In this document: piece after piece, positions 26,989 through 38,300 of the stretch
How positions within the stretch are numbered: the stretch's first letter is position 1
How the letters are laid out: each line of letters opens with the position of its first letter
Position numbers and translations under genes: made by a program
Notes under the pieces: model-generated
Seen by the model: only the letters and a program-made list of their open reading frames with translations
What the model was told of the DNA's origin: nothing
Database searches by the model: none
Assembly (NCBI GenBank): GCA_037389465.1
Contig: JAZARR010000059.1
Span: 7,649,001 to 7,713,000, forward strand
Direction of reading: 5' to 3'
DNA from: Baylisascaris procyonis
Lineage: Eukaryota; Nematoda; Chromadorea; Rhabditida; Ascarididae
Length of the DNA stretch: 64,000 bases

Positions 26989-27294
26989 TTATGAACTCGT
27001 TTCCTTTTCTGCGGCGTTGCGATCTCGCTCTAAGTACTTCAATTTGGAATAGTGTTTATACTGGCCACTTGAAGCAAGCGTAGTAAGTGCTGGAATGTGG
27101 AAAGCAATGAACCCCTTGTCTCTGTGTCGATAAGTGGAGCGTTCAATCCACATTCTGCTGCAGATCTGTTGTGCTTGGTCTAACCCCCATGTGGAGCAGA
27201 GTGTGAGTTGCTGGTCTCTGAGGAGTCGTTCTGAAGAATAGTAGTGCGATAAGCTTATATGGAGCAGCGTCGAGTTTGGGCATTTCTTCTTCAT
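26989..27294 (-). CDS. Unrecognised 101-codon minus-strand ORF
   Basis: An ATG-to-stop frame on the minus strand encodes a polar, balanced peptide without low-complexity runs. It starts MKKKCPNSTLLHISLSHYYS and ends in a charged tail (YLERDRNAAEKE). There is no signal peptide, membrane segment or recognised motif. It could be a small single-exon gene, a relic or chance; no flanking feature helps decide. Confidence 0.2.
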   Translation of the reverse strand: MKKKCPNSTLLHISLSHYYSSERLLRDQQLTLCSTWGLDQAQQICSRMWIERSTYRHRDKGFIAFHIPALTTLASSGQYKHYSKLKYLERDRNAAEKETSS

Positions 27295-27473
27295 TTAACT
27301 TAAGCGTTCAAGCAAAACAGTGTTCAGTTTGCGCTGTGCAGAACCCATGTCGCTGTCGAAAAGGGTCTGCCGTTAAAACGCATATTGCCGCTGCATGTGA
27401 GCTTCAAAGGTGATGTTCGTTATGGTATGATTTGGATATGCTAAATACGCAAAAGTTCTACGTATGTAAAAGA

Positions 27474-27890
27474 TATTTATTTATTTATTTTATTATTTAT
27501 TTATTTATTTATTTGTTTACTATTTCTTTATTTATTTATCCATTCATTATTTATTTATTTGTTCAATTATTTAATTTGTTAGTTAATTAATTAACTAATT
27601 AATTAATTAATTAATCAATTATTCATTTATTTAATTTATCTATTTATTTAAATTTATTTATTCAAACTTATTTATTTTAATTTATTTATTTAAATTTATT
27701 TGTCCAATTTTGTTTATTGAAATTTATTCATTTATTTAAATTTATTTACTTATTTAAATTTATCCGTTTATTTATTTAATTTATTTAATTTATATAATTA
27801 ATTATTCACTTAACTAATTATTTATAAATCCATTTATTTATTTATTTATTTACTTATTTATTCATTTATTCATTTATTTACTTATTCTAA
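27474..27890. repeat. Degenerate (TTTA)n microsatellite
   Basis: About 420 bp is made almost entirely of TTTA/TTAA-type units with scattered substitutions. It starts abruptly after AAAGATATT and ends before CTAACGTACC. Confidence 0.9.
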
Positions 27891-28404
27891 CGTACCGAAG
27901 TGGGGAAAAACACAAAACTTTGCGAAAATGAATAGCAGGAAGGAGCAAAACGTTCGTAAAGCTGCATTATGGCCTAACAGACATTTAATACATATGGGGA
28001 CCGATAGTGTTTAGATTGAAACGACTCAGCCGCAGCTTAGAAGCCTAAGAAGTGGTGCATTAACGATGTCAGTAAGAAGCAGACGGAACTGGAAATTATG
28101 TAGAATGTTGTTTGCAACATGTTTCGATGAGTTGAAAGTGATGAGAGAACAAAAGTGCGTGGCTCCTAAGAGAAGTAGAGCTGGCGTTTACGGTATGTGT
28201 TACAGTCTTTGAAAAACATTTCTATCGTTTACTACGTTGCCCTGGTTAATCCCTCATTTCCTTCAGCAATTTCTTCAGGTGAGCTCCCTTCAAGGTCTTA
28301 GGAGAAGGAGTACTATCACATCTCCTCAATAAACTTTCTTTTTTCGTCATCGTAAAACTCGAAAATTTTATACATGTAAACTTTTCCATGTGTATATCAC
28401 TGAA
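27891..28404. other. No supported gene
   Basis: A unique-looking spacer between two AT microsatellites. No open frame with supporting signals was found. Confidence 0.5.
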
Positions 28405-28803
28405 GAGCACGTATATAAATATAAATATAAATATAAACGATAAATGTAAATATAGATATAGTTGTAAATATGGATGTATATGTAAATGCAAATATAGACA
28501 TGAATGACATAAATATAAATGTATGCATAAGCAAATACAGATATAAATATAATATAAATATCAGTATCAATACAAATATAAATATAAATATAAAAATAGA
28601 CATGGATGATATCAATACAGATATAAATATAAACATAAATATGAACATAAATACAAATGCAAATACAAATACAAATATAAATACAAATATAGGTATAGAT
28701 GTAAATATAAATATAAATGATACGTAGACATAAGTATAGATTCAAGTATGAATTTAAATGTATAAATGTAAATACAAAAGTAAATATAAATGTAAATTAT
28801 AAA
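28405..28803. repeat. Degenerate (ATAAAT)n array
   Basis: About 400 bp of six-base units close to ATAAAT, with substitutions to ACAAAT, GTAAAT and ATAGAT. The length stays a multiple of six over long stretches, so several frames are open on both strands, producing spurious Tyr/Ile- or Asn/Ile-rich ORFs that should not be read as genes. Confidence 0.9.
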
Positions 28804-29293
28804 TACCACCTCCGAAGGTACACAGAAACATCAGAACGGCCATGGTTTAGTGCGATATCGTCCGCCATCCCCGCGATAAGATGGCAAAGGTGGCAAACGT
28901 TTACAAAATATCGACAGGTGCTTACGTGGGAAAGGCGTATTGTTTTCATTTGCGGCCTGACTGACGTCACATGAAGCTAAAAAAGGTTCTCGGAGTGTAC
29001 ATAAATTGTAGGTATCCATTCGTTAGCGTGGAAATTCGAAACGTTCTCCGGAACACATACCCATTGTTCATAATACGGTGCAAACGTCGCAGTACTCGCA
29101 GTATGCTTTTGCATTTTGTGAATATTGAGATTCAAGCGAATCAGCTAAAGTAGTACCTGTTTATCTATCGTTTTATTTGGGCAGTGAGAAGACATTCGTG
29201 CTTTTCCGCTTTCAGGAAATGTTTTTTTTTTCTGCTTGCTTCAAATAATACCTCGATGATGCGTTAAAATGCTGTTGAAGATTTACTTTTTAG
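28804..29293 (+). promoter_or_regulatory. Upstream region of the potassium channel gene, with a CRE-like site
   Basis: This 490-bp segment separates the AT array from the first channel exon. TGACGTCA at 28962-28969 is a perfect palindromic match to the CREB/ATF site, about 340 bp upstream of the start codon. It would suit activity-dependent control of a neuronal channel, but a single 8-mer match is weak evidence. No TATA box was assigned. A 62-codon minus-strand frame (28831-29019) is open without support. Confidence 0.3.
29281..29293 (+). promoter_or_regulatory. 3' splice acceptor before the channel start, possible spliced-leader site
   Basis: A pyrimidine-rich ACTTTTTAG ends 6 bases before the ATG of the channel. 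In nematodes such an acceptor so close to a start codon is often used for spliced-leader trans-splicing. The alternative is a cis-splice from an upstream exon; the frame TCG TGG ATG is open back to the acceptor. Confidence 0.45.
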
Positions 29294-29299
29294 TCGTGG

Positions 29300-29397
29300 A
29301 TGGACAGCGAGCATAGGGTGATTCTCAATGTTGGCGGTATCAGGCACGAAACCTATACACATGTTCTCAAGAAGATCCCGGCGACAAGATTATCCAG
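29300..29397 (+). CDS. Shaw channel exon 1: start of T1 domain
   Basis: Encodes residues 1-32 plus two bases of Arg33. The start [19 protein letters not shown] is nearly the Shaw N-terminus, so the ATG at 29300 is preferred. Donor AG|GTGAGC. Reading through the donor gives TGA at once, so the splice is required. Confidence 0.95.
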
Positions 29398-32300
29398 GTG
29401 AGCGTTTATCAGCTCGCCTCTAAAGGCATTACTTCTGAGGAAACCATTGCCAAAGACTGCAACGAATTTCCTTGGGCCGTGCATCAGGATCATCTGCCCA
29501 TCTTTAGGGCCCTTTCAGGGAGCGTGTCCACGCTGTACAATCTGTGTGACCGCACAAGAAAAATTCAAAGCGATGACGAAATGTTAAAGTCAATGTTTCG
29601 GAGCCAAAGTGTATAGTTGAGAAGCTGTAACGCAAAATGATTTGAAATGTTAAACTGGTTGCGATACACCAGTTTTTGGTATCTTTGAAACAAGTCATGA
29701 CAGCTAGTAAGTCGTACCACTCGTGCACTTACATCTCTTCATTCACTACACTTAGTGTTGATGTTCAGAGCGCCGAACTGTGAGAGTCGTTGAATAATTT
29801 TCAGACCTCTGAGCAAAAATTTCTTTCGCTGACCAACACTAGCATCACTTCGACAGTTTACTGTCAAATGTTCATATATTGAGGTTTCCAAAATGGCGTC
29901 TTGAATAAGTGAAGGGCGAAACGAGAAGAAAAAACTGATTGAAAAAATCTAGATGCTAGCAGTGCTGCGCAGCACGAAGCGCACAGTAATTTTCCGTTTA
30001 GAAGTTCCTGCTCCGCAACATTGCTATTCAAAGAATTTTTGGATTACATTCGAATCGTTCACCGACCACTCATATTGTTTGATACGGTAGGTTTTGATAA
30101 CGAAGCTTCTTCCCTGTTCTAACTGTACACTTTTTATATCTTGCTTGATTTTCGGACAGGGAATATTACTGAGTAAAAAAATAAACAAGTTAATCTTTCA
30201 CAGCTTTTCTTTTTCTCCTTCTTTTCCAAATTCTTGACTCGTATTTACACATGCTTTTTCTGTTCAGGCACGACACAGCATTATTTGCCCACGTCAACAA
30301 TCATTCTTCATCAGCTATGAGTTGCCGTTCACTTTGTTTAGTTTCGGAGCCCAGTTTCGAAAATCTAGAGTTCTTTTGCGAAATTAAATTTACTGAAATT
30401 TTGTTGAAAAAATTTGCTTCCAAACTGTTCGAAATGTTGAAAGCAAGAAGCAATTTTTTGCGAATTATCTGATTTTACTGAGGGCAGGTCATGTGGAGCC
30501 TCTCCAAGGGGAATGCAGTGTTAGCAAAATTCATTGAAATCCAGAGATTTCTCCGTGAAGTAATGAAAGTTTTCATTTTCTTTTAACTGCTATAAATCAT
30601 GTCTTGATTATATCATCAGGAATTTTCTGCCTCTATTTTATCCTCCTTTTTCTTTTCGAACTCTTTTCATCCTATTATAACCAATTATTCAACATTTCAA
30701 TGAAAACCCTCGAAGGATTTACCTTCCACGACATGAGCAGTGGTGACTTTTTATATACCCACCATTCAAGTGGTTCAAAATTGCATGTCTGGATGTTGTT
30801 TCCATAGGACATCTGATATAAGACGATTGCCCTATGCGAATCAAGATTCTTTGCCGCATCTCAAAAACTCCATATAGGCAGTCATTTTGTGAATTTTTTC
30901 TGAGTCTGCAACAGGCTCTGTGGGAGAGCATATATTTCATCGCACAACAGTGGTGACATCACCTGGGTACCCACTTTCAAAATAATCGGAAAATGCAAAA
31001 AAGTCTGACTATTTCCTCATTTATCGAAAGGCGCATTAAAAAAGCAGAACGTGATAGAATGAAGAGCACTGAGAAGCACTGAGAATCTAGCTGCTAAAAC
31101 AGTCAAACTCTTCAGATCTAGAAAAGTTGACTGCAACCCTGATGAGAGATTGCTTGCAGTGATTTGCAAAAAAAAAAAAAAAAAAAAAACGGGAACTCTC
31201 AACAATAGGAAAGAAAATTTCGGGTTCTGGGAAATTTTTTTCGGCCATTCGACTTGGTTTGTTACGAAATTGCCCTTTCGGGCACCAATTTTTTCAAAAA
31301 CCCAACAGTTTAGCAAAAGCTGGATGAAGTTTATTGTTCATTGTGTCGCAGGATTTTTCCTTGCAAGTAGAAAACTGGGAGAGCCGGACATCCAGAGGAG
31401 AATGGATCGGATTCTCGACGTTCATGTCCAAAACTGGTCCGTAGAAATTGTTTTTCGTTCTCAACGATGAAAAAACCTTGGTCACTGTCATTGAAGGTTG
31501 TCAGGATGTCCATGAAGCGATCTTGAAGTGTGTAAATAAAGCCCTAGTGTTTAAAAATGAATCGACCTGAGGAGAGTGTCTCATTCTTGGACTTTTACAG
31601 TACAACAACTTACGACGGTATCAGGTGCTTTCTGAGTTGGGGTAATGAAAAATCTCACTACAGCAGTACGTCACCATCGCTGGTTGTCGTTGTGGCAGTG
31701 GAATATTTATCTGAAACAGGCTATTGCTATAACTACGATGAGAAATGCTAATTTTTTTCCTTTGTACCTATCTTCGCTTCCAAGAAACACATTCAGGTTG
31801 ACACCGAATTTGGCCAATTATGATCCTGTCTTGAACGAATATTTTTTCGATCGACATCCCGGCGTATTCTCGATGATTCTTAATTACTACAGAACAGGTT
31901 GTTCTTCCTCTTTTCTTAGTAAAGTCCTGCTGAAGAAAACGACGAAAACTAAATAGGGATTTTTGCAAAATGAGATGTTCTGCCTTTATCGAGAATCTAG
32001 CTTTAGTTCGGAGATCAAGTCACAAACAGTGTGCTCAATTGCTCCGGCGTCACGTCGCCCCTTTTCGCATTGCAGCGCCACATCTGCGCTCTCATGAATG
32101 GAAAGTGAGAAAAGAAGTGCAATAAAAGTGCTAGGCAGTCTTCTGTGAAAAAAAAAAGTGCTTTTTATTATTTCGCTCAGCTTATTTGTACCTTTGCTAT
32201 GACGGCTGACTTCTGTGAGCATGCAAAGAGAATGACTGGATAACGAATTCATCACTCTTTGCGACTGCGTATATGCCGATATAGATCTTACGCTTATCAG

Positions 32301-35300
32301 AGCACTATTCATTCGTTTTTGGGCACTCCTGTAAACAGTTGTTTGTACCTGTAAACAGCTGTTTTTATTATCATTTCTTTAAGAGAAAAGCGACGACTAA
32401 TACGTCGAGCCAATTTTTCCATCTTTCATTGTCCTTTCTTGATTCATAAGCTCTGCTGCATTACGGAGAAATTTTCTCTTTTTTTCAAATTAATCCGACC
32501 TGAACGCTTCCGCTTAACGTCGTCGAACCACTTTGACAAGACTTTTGCAAATAAAAGAGCGGTGAGTAAAAAAACTTGTTTTAGTGCGTATCCAGGTACT
32601 TAACGCGTGGGTCTGACTGTTGGGAAGAGTGTGCAATACATGAAGAGCAATGGATAATTTAGGTATGAGATCATGTCAGTATGCCTCATTCACCAGCAGA
32701 AAAGAACTTGAAATGGCAGCGGGTGGGAAAAAAACGATATAAAACTTTTAAACAAAACAAATTTCTCAAATGTGTGGAGTGAATGCTGTGGACCATTATG
32801 ATTGAAGCATTTCACTTACTGGAAAGGATGCAATAACCACAAGGATAAGATAATGCATATTAACCTACTTGCCCACTGTTTGTTTGAGCGAGCAATTCAT
32901 TGTGGCTGAAGATCCCATAGTGCACTCAAGTGTTCAGGGTTCATTCGGAAGTTAATCCATCATAGCAAAATTTGCACGATCCTCTTCGTTGTGCACATGA
33001 AACCAGTGTTTTTCCTCGTAGCTCCTGCATAGGAGCTTTGATTTTCTGCAGAAATATCAATTCATATACTTTTGCAAACATTGCACATTTCAAGCATTTT
33101 ATTTTATTCAACTGAACTGCGTTGTAGTAATTCAATGAAAGGAGTAAGATTTAAAGCGAGAGTTGCGAACAAGGGGGTTGTTTGCTGTCGCGACTCTTTG
33201 AAAGCAGAAGTGATGTGAGCAACAATGGTGGTTGAGTGATAAAAATTATAGGGAAGCTACACTATCCGACTAATGTGTGCGGACCACTGTTTGAAGATGA
33301 GCTGGAATTTTGGGGGTTGGATGCGAACCAGGTAGAGCCATGTTGCTGGATGACTTACACACAGCACAGGTAAGCAGTGTTTTCGTTCTGCTAAGCTTTA
33401 GAGGAGAAGCTAGTTGTCATATGTGGTGAAGCTACTCTTGTTGTCGTCAAAAAGGAGCTAAGTTTACCCGAGAACGTACGGTTCATTTACAACGCTCATC
33501 GTTCAGTCGCGTCTCTTCGCCTTTCGATTTACAAAAGCTGAAAAGCTTTAAATCGCGTACGCGGCATTTGAAGCTACGTTGACTTTCTTTTCTAATTTCT
33601 GCTGTAGTTTGCTTTTCGATTTTCTTAAAGTTGGAAGTGTAACTTGTAAGCAGGCATACACGTTGAGGCAAGCTTGCTAAGGAAAAAGGGTATATGCGCT
33701 CCAGCAAGGAATGCATGCAAAAGTGCAAGAACTGTGCTGAACGTTTATTAAACTAAAATGGTGCAGGTCAAGAGCATTTAAAGGGGAACGTGGAAAGAGT
33801 ATGACAGTGAGCTGCTTCGGAATTGATGCGCAGTTGGGTAAAAGAAGTTCGAGGACGAAAAAGAGTCGTTATTCAATTGTGTCGGACAGGTTTTTTCCCA
33901 GGTTCTTTCCATATGGAAAATGATGTCATCGGAAGTGAGGTCCGCCAGAAGTGAGGAAATGATACATACGTCGCTTACATAGGGGAACGTGAGAGAGCAG
34001 AGCAGCAGGTTGGAATCTTTAACCAGTTACGAAATAGTGCGGAAAAAAGGTGATAACGGTGAATCGATGAGGCGTAACATTCACATCCATAGGTAGGTCA
34101 TTTTGTTCCACTAAGACTCGAGTAGAACGGGATATGTTGCAGCGTATCTTGTACACACAAGATCTGGAAGTGAATCAGGAACATCGAAAGAACACCACAT
34201 ACGACATGGCTTCTCTTTTTGAAAATGCCTTGTGAATTTCTTCTTTTTCATTTCATTGCTTAAAAAGTTTATAGAGATACGCAGGATACCCTGGCCGTGA
34301 TCGAGAGCTTGGATCTGGACGTGGATCCACCAACGCAAGAGGAGGTAGCGAAGAAGTTCGGATGGGAGGACGATTATTATTCAGGCACACTCTCGAAGTG
34401 GCAGCAATTAAAGCCGAGGCTATGGGCTTTGTTCGACGAGCCATGGTCATCACAATATGCGAGGGTAATTCCTGTGTATGATTGTCTGAAACTCGGAGTG
34501 ACAAACGATTCCATAAGGCTATGTTTATTTGCTGACAACCGAACCAACCGCACTTAGTGCTTTGTTTTATAATTACAAGCACAATTGGATTTTTTGTCTT
34601 CCCGCTGATGTGTTCACCTGTTGCATGGCTGTCAGTGCCGCACTCCTAAATAGGCGCTTTATGGTTGATTGCTACATTTCAATTGCTATCCGTTGAGTGT
34701 AGTTGGTGCTTGCCGTTCCCTTAAAGTTTCAGGTTTCCGTCCTCGTCAGTATTTTCCTCACCCCAGTGTCGTTTCATTTGTGCTCCAGTCGTACCCAGCA
34801 TTTCAATTTTCTTTAACTAAAGGTAAGATTTGTGCACAGTTTCCTTTTTACCTGTAACATGCAATCCCAGCATAATGTAACTGTAGTATTTTGGCGGGAT
34901 ACTAATAAAAATACTCTTCGGCAACCTTTTCGAGTTGTCGATTTATGAGAAAAGGAGGGTCTAATAATATTTGATCGCTTAGCTTGGAAGACTGTGCACA
35001 TTGGAAAATTGGGCATGGAACCTGAACGCAGCAAGTGCGTACGACATATTATACACTATGGGGCCCACGAAGTGAGTCGAAAAAAAACAGAAGACGAGGA
35101 AAAAGCATGCGATAGATGTGGACATCGTCCAGCGCCACAAAATGAAAGTCAACATTTAACCAAAAATGTGGAACATGTTGTACGGAAGCTGCAGTAACTC
35201 TTCTTATGATAATGGCACAGTTTCTATATGTCAGATGAACGCTGCTTTCAGTTTGAGTGGAGACTTTGCGAATAGTGGCGCCACTATCCTTAGCAGCACA

Positions 35301-38300
35301 AAAATACGAAAATTTTCGACCCACTTCACTCTCTTCAGCTAAAAAAGTTTCGATCCGCGGAGCGCGTCTCATTTGCAGCTTCCATTGGCTTGCTTCGCTC
35401 GCCATAAAGCTGCCTCGCTGGCACTGCTTTCGACACCGCTTCTCTTCACTTCGTCAGCGTCTAACATTTACTTCAACTTCCATTTAAAAGTTCAGTTATC
35501 CTTGCTTTTCGCATTTTGGGGTTTTCGGCTCAGTTGTGTGTTCACTTGCGGAAAAATCAAACTTTTCCTTACGTCAGCACTTTTTATATGAAATCTTTCT
35601 GTATTTGAAAATATTATCAAACAGTAGAGAAGATACCTACCTCCAACAGGAAATTCACTGAAACGCACTGGCATCTTTAAGTGGGGGGGGGGGGCAGAAG
35701 TTTTCCATTTTTTTCTCTCAAGTTGTTCCAATATGGACTTGTGGTGTATGGCTCATACTGATACACTTAAAATTTGATCTGTAACCTTTGCTATATGAAA
35801 TGTGATGTTTTTATATTTTTCGGCTGACGGCTCTTATCAGCGCCAGCTAGCAAAAGAGGTCCACACAAAAGTCCACGGCATTGCATATCTAGGCAAGAGC
35901 GTGCCCAAGAACTTGGGAAGCAAAATGTATCTATGGTTGGGTACACTTTACTTCAAAGGAGCTGGATGCGGAACATCTGATGTGACGGTGAAGGAAACAG
36001 TGGCTTTATCTGCGAATTTTGCCTATGAATTGCATGAGCATGCGTGTGCTTCTTTAGTTTTTGCTGTTAGCGTGCCTTAGCTGCGTTTGTGCGTTTATGA
36101 ATGCACCACTGTCATTTAGAGAGTTGCAGAAGGTCGTTACATTGGAGCAGTGGAATTTGGCAAATACAGTAGGTGCTGCGCACTGAAGTCCTCGTGATGT
36201 CTGACGATTGCGTTGATAGTGAGGAAATGGCAGCATTGTTTCTGTGCACGACCCGTTTTTGAGCGCCTTCTTGCGATCTCTTCAGCTGTTAAGGTTGAGC
36301 GGAGGCGAGGTTAGTTTCAGTAGCGCTGGTTCCTTCTCCACCTTCCCCCATCCTCTCGATTCTTTTGTCCTCCATGTGGAGAAGTGTGATCGAGGGGTCA
36401 GCTGTAACACTGTTCTCAGCTGCGGCCCATAAGAAAGACCAACTTGTCAAATAGTAGAACATCTACTGATAGCGGGATGAGGGAACTGCACCGCCTTAAA
36501 TATCCCACCCTGTATGGAGCTCTGTGATTCGAAGGAAATAGCCAAAATAATATTCTAAAAAGAACTTCATGGTCGGATGGCCGTCTGACCTATTTTCATT
36601 CCGACCACCACCATGTTATTAGTCCTTAACACTTCAGTTGCCAAAAAACATGCTAACTTATTCCAGACTGTCGAGTGCCACCTAAAATGGACCTTTGACT
36701 TTGAGATTGGTGCGGTCTGAAACTTTAGAGAAAACATACATATCTTTCCAAATGGCAGGTGAACCTCTTTTCAAATACTTGCATGAAAGGAGCGGCCGTA
36801 ATTAGGGTAAGTTGTCGCGACAAAATTATGGTTCTTTTCATAATTTTCATACAAAACCATAATTTTCATAGAGGGTCAATTCATTTTGTAAGAGAAAATG
36901 CAACTTTTCATTTTGTTCCACGAACAACTCGATGCTTCTGTTAATAAGAAATCGTAAACACTCCGTTCCAGATTAAAGAAAGAGGAGAAAAGCGGCGCTG
37001 AACTGGCATAGGCAGATATTGAGGCATAACACACGTCTTATCGTTTTAGCTGAATTGGCTGCGATCAATTATTTCCAGTGGGTGAGCGGATAGTTTAAAT
37101 TACAAAACGCGCATGTCATGCACACTTTTCTCTTTGTTTATTAGTGGTTATAACAAACGTTTCAGGTTAGCTCATCAAGTGGCGATCATTTTTGAGAATT
37201 ATAGCTCACAAAGCATGCATCTATCTGTTGGCCACATCGACAGTTCAAAATTTAGAGTCATTGGTAACGCGGAATTGGGCTGTTTTATAATATCTTCCAG
37301 GATGTGTTTTCACGTTTATGCGCAACATGCGGGGAGCTAAAGCGGACCCAAATTTTCCCTGACCCAAGTGTTGTTCGTTCCCCATGAAGTTTTCTCAGAA
37401 GTCTTTGAAAGATTTATTTCATACCATACTAGGAAAAGACCGGAAAAATCGTAACTTTTTTGGTTAATGTTCGGCTTTGCTAAAAACACAAATTAGCAAA
37501 GTTTTTATGGCTCGATCCAGTAAAATGATCGTGTGTTAATTTTGGAGCGATGGAGGCGGGCATTTCTTTTAGTTCACACGGGCAACGGTTGTCTAACATT
37601 TTGGATCGCAGTTCTCAGATCCCCAAATATTTTTTCCGACAAGCGATCATCCCGCTCAATTTTCTACTTAAGTCGCAATCGCTCACATTTCTTCGTTCAC
37701 CGATAAGCATTTTTCGCAGTGCGGCTGCAGAGTAGTGTTCGGAGTTCGCCATCATCCCCTCGGCGGAGTCCGCCTCAGGATGTCCCCGCGTGAAGTTGAC
37801 TCAAAAAATTTGAACCACAGGCCCCCGCATCCGAAAAAATCTCGCCCTTGTGAGGCATCTCCTGGGACCGACCTCTCCCCCGTGGATTTTGTCATCTCTT
37901 TGAGGTAAAAAAATGGGTCTCGCCTTTGCGAGCTGAAGAAAATTCTCCATAGAGTAACACGAACACGAAGGAGCTGCGTCAGACCATGTGCTCATACAGT
38001 ATACGCTGAATGGAAACGTGACGTTTAGCTGTCAGTAGAGAAACAACAATCTGCTGCAAAAGGGGATGCCCGGATATCATGTTCGTAGTCAGAAAACATG
38101 ATGGAAAACAGGAAAGGCTGTAGGTGAAGGACTCAGTGTCGATGTTTTATAAAGATTTTTGCCCATATGCAGTCAGCCAAAGTAGCAGAGTTTGATAGAG
38201 TTCCAAAGAAAGCACTGAAATTGAGAAAAAATCAGATCTTTAAAGTGCGAGAACTGTGCTGTTTTCTTAAGTGAATTATTTCAACTAGAAAACACTCTGA

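Noticed and set aside
28368..28809. Tyr/Ile-rich and Asn/Ile-rich ORFs on both strands
   Set aside because: Produced by the degenerate ATAAAT hexamer repeat.
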